Assembly (NCBI GenBank): GCA_963691705.1
Contig: OY829539.1
Coordinates: forward strand, 16,914,186 to 16,978,185
Direction: 5' to 3'
From: Viola odorata
Lineage: Eukaryota; Streptophyta; Magnoliopsida; Malpighiales; Violaceae
Length of the DNA stretch: 64,000 nt
The translations under genes and the position numbers were made by a program. This document shows positions 21,240-31,797 of the stretch, piece after piece. Positions within the stretch are counted from its first letter, which is position 1. Every line of letters begins with the position of its first letter. A model generated the notes under the pieces. The model saw only the letters and a list, made by a program, of their open reading frames with translations. It did no database searches and was not told the DNA's origin.

Positions 21240-22614
21240 ATGGCTGCGGATCCCGATGCTGCCGTACCAAAGGACGTTATGATAGAGGAAATCCTAACTC
21301 CTTCGTTCATGGAGGAACAACTCACCCTATGCATAGAAGAAGATAAAAACGACTGGCGCACGCCCGTTATCAAATATCTGAAACACGACACCTTACCGAT
21401 AGACCCTACGGCAAAAATGAAAATTTTCAAACGGGCGGCAAGATGTTCTATGTTCGACGGAGACCTCATCCGTCGATGTTTCTCACATCCAATAGCCAAG
21501 TGCCTATCGGAGGAAGAAGGACACTATACCCTACGAGAAATCCATGAGGGCATCTGCGGCATGCATGCCTCCGGAGGGACTATGGCAGCACAAGTCCTCC
21601 GCAATGGGTTCTACTAGCCAACGATCCGAAGGGATTGTGACCTCTTTGTAAGGACCTGCCAGAAGTGCCAAGAATTTGCAAGGATCCCGAGGCAACCGGC
21701 CACGGAGATATCAACAATAGTCAGCCCCTGCCCGTTTGCCCAGTGGAGAATCAACATCATGGGACCATTCCCGACAGCCCATCCGCAGCTAAAGTTCATC
21801 ATCCTAGCGGTGGACTACTTCACCAAGTGGTTAGAAGCGGAGGCCATCCCAAAAATCACAGCAGAAAAAAATATGGGAATTTTTCAAAAAATAAGTAATT
21901 CTACGCTTCGAGATCCCGAGAGTCCTGATCAGCGATAACGGCACACAGTTCACTAGCGGTTATTTCAAAAACCGATGTGAGGAATTCGGGATTGAACAAA
22001 GGTTCTCCTCCGTGGCTCATCCACAGACTAACGGCCAAACGGAAGTCACCAACATGACTATCTTGGGCGGAATCAAAAGAAACTTGGAAGGAGCAGGTAC
22101 AAAATGGGCAGATGAGTTACCATACGTCATGTGGGCCTACCGAATGACAATTAAGACCAGCACGGGAGAAACCCCTTTCGCCCTAACTTATGGTACTGAG
22201 GCCGTGACTCCAGTAGAAATCGAGGCCCTCAGCTTACGCGTTGACTACTTCAATACGGAGCAGAATGAAGACAGGCTAAGGGAACAACTCGACCTACTGC
22301 CAGAACTGCCAGAGCAAGCTTTGCTAAAAACACTACTCTATAAGAGGAAAATGGCCAAATATCATAACCGATGGGTTAAGGAACGGCTACTAAAAGCAAA
22401 CGACCTGGTACTGCGCAGTAAAGAAGCCACCGGACCAAAAATAAAAAAGCTCTGGCCCAACTGGGATGGGCCCTTTCGGGTCGTCCGGGTCATCGGCAAA
22501 GGCACCTATCAGCTAGAAGAGCTTAACGGTACGCTCTTACCTAACTCTTGGAATATAGCCCACATAAAGCTATATCACCCAAGAGCGGATGTATTGCTTA
22601 TAAACTCTGCATAA
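21240..22614 (+). pseudogene. Tat-type integrase
   Basis: The zinc domain reads LREIHEGICGMHASGG...FVRTCQKCQEF (H-x-n-H and C-x2-C present), with a TAG inside at 21615-21617. The core starts WRINIMGPFP, where the first catalytic Asp is Asn. AVDYFTKWLEAEAIPKI follows, then a frameshift in an A run near 21865 and a TAA. In another frame the core resumes with VLISDNGTQFTSG (second Asp) and HPQTNGQTEVTN (Glu). The open part 22012-22614 ends with the C-terminal WPNWDGPFRVVRVIGKGTY and the tail that closes gypsy polyproteins. The only frame still long enough to look intact is this last 200 codons. Confidence 0.8.
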
Positions 22615-22706
22615 ATAAACAGCACCGTGGACATAGGCTTTTAAATGCCGAACCACTTTAAAAAATGCTAGCGTCAAACATGTGTTATGAAAGGAGCATC
22701 ATGCCT

Positions 22707-23270
22707 CAAATAGCCTTCACCGTTTGTTCAAACGGGCGACTTGGCATCCCATCTCCGTTTTAATGTAAACGGACGAATGGAGAGAGCTTGCGTTGTCAGC
22801 TGACTGTATCTCGTTGGGTCCATCAACCACGATACGCGTTAAGATTCCAAATAGCCTTCACCGTTTGTTCAAACGGGTGACTTGGCATCCCATCTCCGTT
22901 TTAATGTAAACGGGCGAATGGAGAGAGCTTGCATTGTCAGCTGACCGTATCTCGTTGGGTCCATCGACCACGATATGCGTTAAGATTCCAAATAGCCTTC
23001 ACCATTTGTTCAAACGGGCGACTTGGCATCCCATCTCCGTTTTAATGTAAACGGGCGAATGGAGAGAGCTTGCGTTGTTAGCTGACCGTATCTCGTTGGG
23101 TCTATCGACCACGATACGCGTTAAGATTCTAAATATCCTTCACCGTTTGTTCAAATGGGCGACTTGGCATCCCATCTCCATTTTAATGTAAACGAGCGAA
23201 TTGAGAGAGCTTGCGTTGTCAGCTGACCGTATCTCGTTGGGTCTATCGACCACGATACGCATTAACACAG
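22707..23270 (+). repeat. Four 141-bp tandem repeats after pol
   Basis: Each unit starts CAAATAGCCTTCACC (22707, 22848, 22989, 23130) and contains GGCATCCCATCTCCGTT and CAGCTGAC. A fifth, strongly diverged partial copy follows to about 23383. Tandem repeats in the 3' untranslated region are known in Tat/Ogre elements. Confidence 0.85.
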
Positions 23271-23417
23271 ATCTGTACACAAAATCCCATCCCTGTTTTC
23301 ACAAACAGACGGATGGAGAGAGTTGTTCTATCAGCTGACGATATTCTGTTGGTCTACAATGGCCTGACAATACTCGTTAATACATGAAAAAATTGCAACA
23401 TCTAGACAGAAAGAAAT

Positions 23418-23452
23418 TTTATTCATAAAGGAGGGCCATACGGCATCTACAA
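23418..23452 (-). terminator. Poly(A) module of an antisense gene (copy 2 of 3)
   Basis: Minus TTGTAGATGCCGTATGGC (23435-23452) then AATAAA (23418-23423), directly after the stop at 23454. Confidence 0.6.
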
Positions 23453-23453
23453 T

Positions 23454-23879
23454 CTATTCATCATCACCAGGGAGAAGAGGAATATCCATCAGAGTGCAAG
23501 AAACATCTCCAATCTTGCCAGGAATGGGCGACAGAATACGCAGAAAGCCCTTGAGAAAGATCTTGTTCCGAAGCATGCTGAGGGAGACCTCCTCATGGAG
23601 AAGGGCGCTGCCTACGGTGTCTACCACCTTGAAATCCTCCGGCAGAGCCAGCCCCTTCTTGGCAAGCAACGAATCCGCAATCCCTTCCAAACCACGGATC
23701 TCCTCCTCAGTGGTTTGGATAATCTCATGAATAGCAAGAGAATCTCGAAGGGAATTCTTCTTCACCTTGGAAAGAAAAAACAAAAACTGCCCTAAGGTCT
23801 GCTCGTCTATAATGGCAAGAAACAAGCAAAGACTAGGAGGAAGAGGAGAGCAAAGGTTAGTTCTGGCCAAACAAGTCAC
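23454..23879 (-). CDS. Antisense Tat gene, family B (second copy in the element)
   Basis: The open minus frame ends IPLLPGDDE at 23454. The conserved part begins IIDEQTLGQFLFFL (about 23815), matching MDDLTRNYL at 31405 and MDELTRNFL at 6124. The ATG expected before DEQT is lost, so the true start is unclear; the upstream ATG at 23879 adds a stretch with no counterpart. The middle (LRDSLAIHEIIQTTEEEIRGLEG) is helical. About 120 residues correspond to family B. Function unknown. A poly(A) module follows at once. Confidence 0.5.
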   Translation of the reverse strand: MTCLARTNLCSPLPPSLCLFLAIIDEQTLGQFLFFLSKVKKNSLRDSLAIHEIIQTTEEEIRGLEGIADSLLAKKGLALPEDFKVVDTVGSALLHEEVSLSMLRNKIFLKGFLRILSPIPGKIGDVSCTLMDIPLLPGDDE

Positions 23880-24222
23880 AGACTATTTATAGAAGGCCTG
23901 ATAATTAATGACGCGGTTACAAAGGCACCTAAAAAGACGCGACCATCAATAAAGGCGCCAAGGGAACACGCGACACTCCCCAGAAAAGATGCAACTAGCG
24001 TGAAAAGTAACCAGCATTTATTGAAAGGCTACTAAAATTCAGAAACTGCCGCAGGCTAAGCAAAAACATTAAGGGAAATTATTTTCTATCGGCAAAACTC
24101 GCTATCGGGCAAAGAAAGTCATCGGAACAACAATATGGCTAACGGCAAGAAGAGAAACAATGAAAGCATAACGGATTTCAGCACGACGGAAAGTCCAAAC
24201 GGAAACAACACAAACACTCCTC

Positions 24223-24251
24223 TTTATTACAAGGCCATACGGCATCTACAA
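24223..24251 (-). terminator. Poly(A) module of an antisense gene (copy 3 of 3)
   Basis: Minus TTGTAGATGCCGTATGGC (24234-24251) then AATAAA (24223-24228). It serves the family B gene whose body starts at 31405 and whose last codons lie at 24273-24310, on the other side of the 24311-31049 insertion. Confidence 0.6.
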
Positions 24252-24310
24252 ACAGGAAAGCAAAGGCATTTAATCAGTAAAACCATCTTCACCCTCGTCA
24301 TCTTGGGAGG

Positions 24311-26100
24311 TGATAGCGTGTATTTTTGCATGATTTTCCCTCCGTTATTCCATTGATTTAAGGCATGATTCTGCTAATTTACCCTTGTTTTCATTACTAT
24401 TGCAGATTTAGGCTTGAAAAGGGAGTTTATGCAAAAAGATACGTTTTTGGTGCATTTTTGTGCAATTTCGTGCTTCAAGACTGCAGTCGAGGTCCCGAGT
24501 CCAAAGCAGCCTGGGTCCCGAATCGGATTCGGGACCCCGAAGACATTTCTGGGCAGTCTGCCATGAATCTGCGTGCCAAGGATTATTTAATTCCCAATAT
24601 TCTTCTTGTCCCTAGGCGTGCTGGACCAGCTCCCAATATTCCCTTCTCCCTCAACTTCATGTTTCCCACCTTCTTTGGTTCAAGAATATCATGGGCTACT
24701 TAAAGTATTAATAAAGTAAAGGATTATTTTAATCCTTAGTGCTTTTCTTGTCCCCTAGAAGTGGAAGACAGCTCTCATTAGCTGGAGAATCTCTCTTGAG
24801 TGGAAAGATGAGGAGGCTGGTCGGATTGGAGACTATAGAAGCAAGGAAGAGCATAATTTGAAGTGTGTAATTTTCACCATTGATTTTTTCTTAGGATTTT
24901 TAGATAGGTTTTTCCTTAGACTTCTCTCTAGCTTTCTCTCTCTAGTTCTTGTTAGCTCCTCCTCTCTTTGCCGCTGGGCTTAAAAACAGATTTGGTGTTT
25001 GTAAACAAGTTTTCTTCCTTTAATCTTTTAATTAATTATTATGCTTTCTTTAATTGTTATTTATTTTTATCCAAGCATGAGTAGCTAAACCTTTAATTCT
25101 TAGCAAGGGTGATTCAAGGGTTGCAAGGTCAGATTTGAGGCCTAAGTGTGTTTAATATATTCTTGATGCTATATTCAATTGCTTATCAATTTTAATTATA
25201 ACTTCACATGGAGTGTTTGAAGGCTTGATCACCCGATTTATACCTTATGTGAATGTTGCCATTTGTGTGATGAATACGAGAGCAAAATTACATGAAACTA
25301 GTAGGCATCTATTTAGTCTTGACTGCGCTGAAGTGGTCTTGAATTGATAGGGTAAGTAGTTGATTGGTTCGGGGTCACGAGCTTGACATACTGAGGGATC
25401 CTTAGGATCAGTTGTGTCTTTTCTTATCTTCATGGGCAGGTTGAGTATTGCCCTCCCGCATTCGTGCCTGGAGGGATGGCGGACTGTCAAGACTACCTCA
25501 TATGTGAGAACGGGGGGTAGTTTCTCTTAAGAGAAAAGTAGGAGATAACCGAGAAATTTGGTCTCTATGTCACTTCTATAATGTCTTGAATAGAATATTT
25601 GTGTACTGATGATATTCGAGACCCCGAATGCAACCCAAGAACACCTATTGCTAAGATTTTCCTTTATCTGATTGCTTGTGTTTATTTAGTCCTCTGTTTT
25701 ATTATTCTGTTTTTGTTTGCTGATTTGCTTTGTTTTACCATTCGGGACCCCGAATGTGACATTCGGGACCTCGAATACTGTTTTCTTAGATAAAATTGTT
25801 AGCTCCCGATTCTCTCTTGGCTGACTTATTTCAGTCAAGTAAAATCCCCCTATTTGTTACTTTTCGTGTTTCTGTCCCCCGAGTCCATTCAAGACCTTGA
25901 ATCAGTTTCACCTTCCAGCCCTTGAATTCTGTTCTGTTTTGTGTCTTTTGTTGTTTTATTTTATAAATCTGGCCTTGTCTAGTGTAAGTCTTCACCAATC
26001 TCTGTGGATCGATCCTCTTACCACTGTATTCAATTTATTTTGTTGCATGTGATAAGTTGTAATAATTTGTTTGATCGTGCCCTCGACAAGCGCGTTATCA
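24311..26100 (+). repeat. 5' LTR of the Athila-like element
   Basis: TGATAGCG...CGCGTTATCA, 1790 bp. It contains several copies of the palindrome ATTCGGGACCCCGAAT (for example 24527-24541, 25740-25755 and 25761-25776). Confidence 0.9.
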
Positions 26101-26103
26101 AAA

Positions 26104-26121
26104 TGGCGCCGTTGCCGGGGA
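26104..26121 (+). promoter_or_regulatory. Primer-binding site, tRNA-Asp
   Basis: TGGCGCCGTTGCCGGGGA, three bases after the LTR. It is exactly complementary to the 3' end of plant tRNA-Asp including CCA as I know that sequence. Athila elements use tRNA-Asp. Confidence 0.85.
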
Positions 26122-26261
26122 TTGGTGTTAAGTCTTGCCCTAGACAAGTCCAGATTTTTGTTTTATTTTATTTGTTTCTTTAAATGTCTTATTTTAATTC
26201 TTATTCTCACTAAGACTCTTTTGCTCAATATTATGATACAGGCAACTATGATGAGAGGGAC

Positions 26262-27470
26262 ATGACCACCTATGGAGGCTCCTATGGACCACCACAAGGC
26301 GATTATGGCCTATACTATGATCCTTATGCATTTACATCTAACCCCCCGTGCTGGAATCAAGGGAATTTCAACTATGGAGTGCAGTCGAGACCTCGATATC
26401 AATATTTTCAGCCTCCTCAACCTCCTCAAGGCCTAGGGTTGTCTCAAGACAATCTGGCTACATTAATTGGCATGGTTAATCAATTTAAAGAGACCTATCG
26501 GGAGTACAGTCTCCAAGAGTATATTAAAGAAGACCCCGAAGAAGTCTCAGCTCCCGAATCAGTTATGGTAAGTTTGATTAACATGGAAAATCAACTAAAA
26601 GAGCTAACTTTGGAAATGCAGGAGTTTAAGGAGCAGTGGCGTCAAGAGGACATTGAAGAAGACTCCGCATGCCTCTCCCAAATTCAAGACCCCGACGCTG
26701 CCACTTCTACTGCTCCCGAACAGATCCCAGATCCTCGGGACCCCGAAGAAGTTCCAGCTCCCGAACCAGATTTTTTAGCTCTCTTGCCCAATCAAACGAT
26801 GGATCACCCTATCACTCCTATAGAACAACATTTGAAACACTTAGATAGTGACGACTATTTAAGTGAAGAGGAGAATTTCTCCATCACCACCCTATGGGAG
26901 TTACCATATGAGCATCATGACCAAGATGATGAGTCTTATGGAATAGAGGATCTTTTCATGCCTACGAATGAGCTAAAATTGGAGGATTCAGGACGCTCTC
27001 CTTTGGAGTCAAGAGCCAATATGGACTACACAGACATCGAGGTCCCGAAGTTGAGCAACAAAAATCTGCCAGATTTTTGTGACGAGCTTCAAGGCCTCGA
27101 AGCAGATTCAAGGGCAGAAACCATTTTTCAGCCAGGAGAGATTGAGAATGAGGATTCAAGGGTGACTGAGGATGAGGATTTAAGTGAGATTGAGGAGGAG
27201 AAAATTGAGGACTTGAGCTTCCCATCGTGCCCTCGATCTAAAGTCGTTATGGGTGAAAGGGAGATTTTAAAACTTTTTGATTATATTGATCCTTTTCTTG
27301 AATCACCTTCCACTCATAATAATTTTTTCCTCTTAATTTTGCAGGAGCCTAAATTAACATTTGACTCATATCATGGCTGCATGCAAGATGCTTTACTTCA
27401 AGACCATCCACTCTATGCGATAATTCACATCAAACTAAGAGGATGGAAAGCATTTAGTAGAATTGGTTGA
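26262..27470 (+). CDS. Gag-tail-like ORF of the Athila-like element
   Basis: 402 codons from MTTYGGSYGPPQ. The N-terminus is rich in Tyr/Pro/Gly/Asn with NPPCWNQGNFNYG and PPQPPQGLG, which resembles the linker after the capsid in Athila gag (N-P-x-W...H-P-N-F). A helical stretch follows (LATLIGMVNQFKETY and NMENQLKELTLEMQ). The rest is very acidic. There is no capsid core, zinc knuckle, protease or RT. The repeated Asp-Pro-Glu words (EDPEEV, RDPEEVPAPE) come from the element's GGACCCCGAA palindrome inside the reading frame. Intact frame in a young element suggests it is translated, perhaps to bind RNA or partner Gag; this is inference. Confidence 0.6.
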   Translation: MTTYGGSYGPPQGDYGLYYDPYAFTSNPPCWNQGNFNYGVQSRPRYQYFQPPQPPQGLGLSQDNLATLIGMVNQFKETYREYSLQEYIKEDPEEVSAPESVMVSLINMENQLKELTLEMQEFKEQWRQEDIEEDSACLSQIQDPDAATSTAPEQIPDPRDPEEVPAPEPDFLALLPNQTMDHPITPIEQHLKHLDSDDYLSEEENFSITTLWELPYEHHDQDDESYGIEDLFMPTNELKLEDSGRSPLESRANMDYTDIEVPKLSNKNLPDFCDELQGLEADSRAETIFQPGEIENEDSRVTEDEDLSEIEEEKIEDLSFPSCPRSKVVMGEREILKLFDYIDPFLESPSTHNNFFLLILQEPKLTFDSYHGCMQDALLQDHPLYAIIHIKLRGWKAFSRIG

Positions 27471-27494
27471 AGGAAACTTGAAGAGTCAAGGCCT

Positions 27495-27532
27495 TGACGT
27501 TAACTAAGGCGCTCCGTGGGAGGCAACCCACG
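27495..27532 (+). other. Conserved post-ORF hairpin CGTGGG-AGGCAA-CCCACG
   Basis: GACGTTAACTAAGGCGCT then a 6-bp stem (27515-27520 with 27527-27532) around AGGCAA. It is 25 nt after the ORF stop. Same block as 12083-12119 and 52848-52882. Confidence 0.65.
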
Positions 27533-27644
27533 TTTCTTTCCCTTTTTCGGATTTCTTTTCTATTTTTTTTCTATCCATTCAAGGTCCCGAATCCCCTTCG
27601 GGACCCTGAAGAATTTCCTGCTGCTTTTGAACTGCTCCCTTCTC

Positions 27645-27679
27645 ACATTGAGGACAATGTGTTGCCTAAGTGTGGGGGG
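27645..27679 (+). other. Conserved hairpin ACATTG-AGGA-CAATGT plus GTGTGGGGGG
   Basis: Same stem, loop and G-rich follow-up as 12693-12729. Two further GTGTGGGGG words lie at about 28245 and 28379 ahead of the terminal one at 29246. Confidence 0.5.
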
Positions 27680-27935
27680 TTTTAAGTGCTTTGTTTTATT
27701 AATTAGCTTTATTATTTCTTCGGCTTTATTTATTTCTCCTGCTTTGTTTTTATTTCTTTTCTCGGATTTTCATCTTTTTATGCTGCCCAGTTTTTATCCC
27801 AATAATGAACACACACCTGACTTGTGCACATAGAATGAAATGTTGTCTGTATTCAAGGTCCCGAATGATTCATTGTATGCCTGTTACGCCTTATATCTGC
27901 TTCAAGACCTTGAAACCAGTAGTCACTAAAATACA

Positions 27936-28454
27936 CCTTGTGAGCTTTCTGAGCCTTCATGCCTATATTTATTGCTTGAGTGAATGCATGACTAGGTGCT
28001 GGTTGGGTTTGCATGATATCCATGGGTATAGACATGATTAGACATAGGAAAGCAGCAAAAAGATTTAGTCTTCGCATCAAATTGTTCTCTATATTTTTTC
28101 TGTTCTGTTTCATTCGAGCCCCCGAATCCCCTCTTTTCCCTCCATTCTAACCATTTGAATTTTCTTTGATTTTTCTCTTGGCAGGTGAGCAGTGTTGTTG
28201 GGAGCACCATCGAGGGCTAGACTAGACAAATGAAGCAGCAAAAGCGAAGTGTGGGGGTCCCCCAAATTCAAAGCCCCGAATGCTGGTATATATTCAAGAC
28301 CTCGAAGTCAAAATAACTAATTCAAGGGCAGACCAGAATGAAAAGAAATTCACTTCCCATCCACAGCAAAACACAAGTGTGGGGGAGTGAAATCGGAGTT
28401 TCCAGCCCCTGAAGAACAAGGTCTCAATCCTCAAACAATCTATCTCTCTCTCTC

Positions 28455-28490
<36 letters not shown>

Positions 28491-29117
28491 AAGAAAAAGA
28501 AAACAAAAATATAGAAAAATAGAAATATAAATAAAGAGAGAGAGAGAAGAGAAAATCTGAAAAAGAAGAAGAGGAAAATCAACTGCCAGCATCCATTCAA
28601 GGTCCCGAGCTGAGGTCCCAAGTGAAGAAAGCAGCAGTCCCGAATCAGATTCTCCATTCGGGACCCCGAAAAGATCCCCCTCGAAGAAGAAGAATCTAGT
28701 CTAGCTCTCGCCCTCAGCAACATTGTCTCACTATCTCGTTTCTTCCCTGCCAAGGGAGCATTCCAGGTTTGAGTTGGTTTAACTACCTTCTCATTTCAAC
28801 TCCTTTCTCTCCCTCTTATCTATTTTTTTCTTCTCATTGTGTTCCATCTTATCATTTCCTTTCCTTGTCTCCCCTTCTTACCCCCGATGCGAAGTCTTTT
28901 GATTGCTAGATTGCCTATGCATGTGTCTAATGTACTCGGATTGATGTGCAAACTTAGTTTTGTGCTGCGTTTTCTGCATTTTGAGTGTTTAAACACCTAG
29001 CCCACGAGTGTGAGTGCAAACACTGATTCATGTAAGGACTACTTGTTAATAGGCTGATGTGGAAAAGTCTTGTCTTAAGGGTCGTTATCCTTCTGATTTG
29101 ATGTAGGTGTATCTAGG
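27936..29117 (+). other. 3' untranslated region with conserved blocks
   Basis: No protein-like frame. Block 27936-28057 (TGTGAG, GCCTTCATGCCT, GTTTGCATGATATCCA) and block 28885-29117 (GAGTGCAAACACT, AAAAGTCTTGTC, GGTCGTTAT) have counterparts in the same order in the element at 45872 (53447-53567 and 54318-54573). Between them lies a purine-rich tract (28456-28590) starting with a run of about 30 A. Confidence 0.65.
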
Positions 29118-29245
29118 TAGAGTTTGTTTCATTCAAGGTCCCGAATGTGGAAAAGCATGTTTATTCTCTGTGCTATGGTTTGGTGTGTTTGTTCTGTTTT
29201 GGGACTGTTTTAAATTTTGTGAATGCTCGAGGGCGAGCATTGGGC

Positions 29246-29259
29246 AGTGTGGGGGTATT
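29246..29259 (+). promoter_or_regulatory. Polypurine tract before the 3' LTR
   Basis: AGTGTGGGGGTATT directly abuts the LTR start at 29260. Confidence 0.65.
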
Positions 29260-31049
29260 TGATAGCGTGTATTTTTGCATGATTTTCCCTCCGTTATTCC
29301 ATTGATTTAAGGCATGATTCTGCTAATTTACCCTTGTTTTCATTACTATTGCAGATTTAGGCTTGAAAAGGGAGTTTATGCAAAAAGATACGTTTTTGGT
29401 GCATTTTTGTGCAATTTCGTGCTTCAAGACTGCAGTCGAGGTCCCGAGTCCAAAGCAGCCTGGGTCCCGAATCGGATTCGGGACCCCGAAGACATTTCTG
29501 GGCAGTCTGCCATGAATCCGCGTGCCAAGGATTATTTAATTCCCAATATTCTTCTTGTCCCTAGGCGTGCTGGACCAGCTCCCAATATTCCCTTCTCCCT
29601 CAACTTCATGTTTCCCACCTTCTTTGGTTCAAGAATATCATGGGCTACTTAAAGTATTAATAAAGTAAAGGATTATTTTAATCCCTAGTGCTTTTCTTGT
29701 CCCCTAGAAGTGGAAGACAACTCTCATTAGCTGGAGAATCTCTCTTGAGTGGAAAGATGAGGAGGCTGGTCGGATTGGAGACTATAGAAGCAAGGAAGAG
29801 CATAATTTGAAGTGTGTAATTTTCACCATTGATTTTTTCTTAGGATTTTTAGATAGGTTTTTCCTTAGACTTCTCTCTAGCTTTCTCTCTCTAGTTCTTG
29901 TTAGCTCCTCCTCTCTTTGCCGCTGGGCTTAAAAACAGATTTGGTGTTTGTAAACAAGTTTTCTTCCTTTAATCTTTTAATTAATTATTATGCTTTCTTT
30001 AATTGTTATTTATTTTTATCCAAGCATGAGTAGCTAAACCTTTAATTCTTAGCAAGGGTGATTCAAGGGTTGCAAGGTCAGATTTGAGGCCTAAGTGTGT
30101 TTAATATATTCTTGATGCTATATTCAATTGCTTATCAATTTTAATTATAACTTCACATGGAGTGTTTGAAGGCTTGATCACCCGATTTATACCTTATGTG
30201 AATGCTGCCATTTGTGTGATGAATACGAGAGGAAAATTACATGAAACTAGTAGGCATCTATTTAGTCTTGACTGCGCTGAAGTGGTCTTGAATTGATAGG
30301 GTAAGTAGTTGATTGGTTCGGGGTCACGAGCTTGACAAACTGATGGATCCTTAGGATCAGTTGTGTCTTTTCTTATCTTCATGGGCAGGTTGAGTATTGC
30401 CCTCCCGCATTCGTGCCTGGAGGGATGGCGGACTGTCAAGACTACCTCATATGTGAGAACGGGGGGTAGTTTCTCTTAAGAGAAAAGTAGGAGATAACCG
30501 AGAAATCTGGTCTCTATGTCACTTCTATAATGTCTTGAATAGAATATTTGTGTGCTGATGATATTCGGGACCCCGAATGCAACCCAAGAACACCTATTGC
30601 TAAGATTTTCCTTTATCTGATTGCTTGTGTTTATTTAGTCCTCTGTTTTATTATTCTGTTTTTGTTTGTTGATTTGCTTTGTTTTACCATTCGGGACCCC
30701 GAACGTGACATTCGGGACCTCGAATACTGTTTTCTTAGATAAAATTGTTAGCTCCCGATTCTCTCTTGGCTGACTTGTTTCAGTCAAGTAAAATCCCCTT
30801 ATTTGTTACTTTTCGTGTTTCTGTCCCCCGAGTCCATTCAAGACCTTGAATCAGTTTCACCTTCCAGCCCTTGAATTCTGTTCTGTTTTGTGTCTTTTGT
30901 TGTTTTATTTTATAAATCTGGCCTTGTCTAGTGTAAGTCTTCACCAATCTCTGTGGATCGATCCTCTTACCACTGTATTCAATTTATTTTGTTGCATGTG
31001 ATAAGTTGTAATAATTGGTTTGATTGTGCCCTCGACAAGCGCGTTATCA
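29260..31049 (+). repeat. 3' LTR of the Athila-like element
   Basis: 1790 bp, same length as the 5' LTR with about 16 substitutions and no indels seen. Confidence 0.9.
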
Positions 31050-31405
31050 GGAGGCGAAGGAGGGATCTCCCTGATAGCAGCAGCAACTGAGGTCAAGTCG
31101 GAAGAGGCTCCTCTCATCCCCTCCAGACAGCATTGCAACATAGCCTTTTGGTTCTTCAGAGCGGCCATGGTAGCTTGAACATAAGAAGCCGACACCGCCG
31201 CCCTCGAAACCACCGTGAGGGCATCAGGGTCTGTTTCCCTCACGTTATCCCGAAGACACACCAAGGGATCGAGCGTGCCTTCCAGCTCATCAATGTCCTC
31301 AGAAATACGTACCAGCATACGCCTCACGACAGAGATGTCTCCCATGACGCGGCGCTTCACAGAGTAGGCTCTCACGGCCAGATAATTTCTAGTCAAGTCA
31401 TCCAT
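31050..31405 (-). pseudogene. Antisense Tat gene, family B, cut by the Athila-like insertion
   Basis: It starts MDDLTRNYLAVRAYSVKR at 31405 and runs through LVRISEDIDELEGTLDPL, ALKNQKAMLQCCLEGM and LTSVAAAIREIPPSPP to the target duplication at 31050-31054. The last codons continue on the other side of the insertion at 24273-24310 (DDEGEDGFTD in a frame offset by one base). The domain order equals family B copies at 5741-6124 and 23454-23879. Small, helical, acidic tail; function unknown. Its poly(A) module is at 24223-24251, so the transcript was split by a 6.7-kb insertion. Confidence 0.6.
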
Positions 31406-31797
31406 GATCACTAGAGAAAAGAAGGGAAAGTAAAGAGAAGCAAGGAGCAAAAAGGGAGGCAACTGAGGAAGAAGAGAGGAAAGAATCCATTTATAAATAC
31501 ACAAGCACTACCTCAAAAAATGGACCCAACGGTAATATGGGTAACGGCCAAAAGATTAGCCATCGGGAGTGGCCGATAACTACTCAAAAACTCGTTAGGC
31601 ATTCGGGCACAGCAAGCCAAATCACGAAGGGCTCAGACCAACGGAACAATCAGCACAGACATAGCAAAAATCCCACAACATTTTCACATCAAGGCAGGAA
31701 AACAAGTAAAAAGAGACAGAAAGTCATTATTACAAAATGATGGCAATGCAAACGATGTCCAGTCAAAATAGGAAAATACAAAGATCATAGAGAAAAA
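31406..31797. other. Spacer between antisense genes
   Basis: Holds the 5' flank of the family B gene at 31405 and the 3' flank of family A ending at 31798. No coding frame and no clear AATAAA seen near 31798. Confidence 0.4.

Larger units (their letters stand above)
24311..31049 (+). mobile_element. Complete non-autonomous Athila-like LTR retrotransposon
   Basis: Two 1790-bp LTRs (24311-26100 and 29260-31049), 5-bp duplication GGAGG (24306-24310 and 31050-31054), a tRNA-Asp primer site and a polypurine tract are all present. The 3.16-kb interior has one 402-codon ORF and no protease, RT or integrase. The LTRs differ at about 16 positions in 1790 (near 1%), so this is the youngest dated insertion here. 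It interrupts a family B antisense gene of the Tat element. It would need enzymes from another element to move. Confidence 0.9.

Noticed and set aside
24365..24703. 112-codon frame present in both LTRs (also at 29314)
   Set aside because: It is duplicated only because it lies in the LTR; no start context or protein-like domain, and it crosses palindromic motifs.
26104..26121. A tRNA-Asp gene
   Set aside because: Only the complement of the 3' end is present; it is the primer-binding site.
26962..27225. Minus-strand frame inside the 402-codon ORF
   Set aside because: Shadow of the acidic Gag-tail ORF; repeats of SPLNPHSQ mirror the DNA repeats on the other strand.
28457..28753. Minus-strand frame ending in a long Phe run
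   Set aside because: Produced by the poly(A)/AG-rich tract of the retrotransposon 3' UTR.
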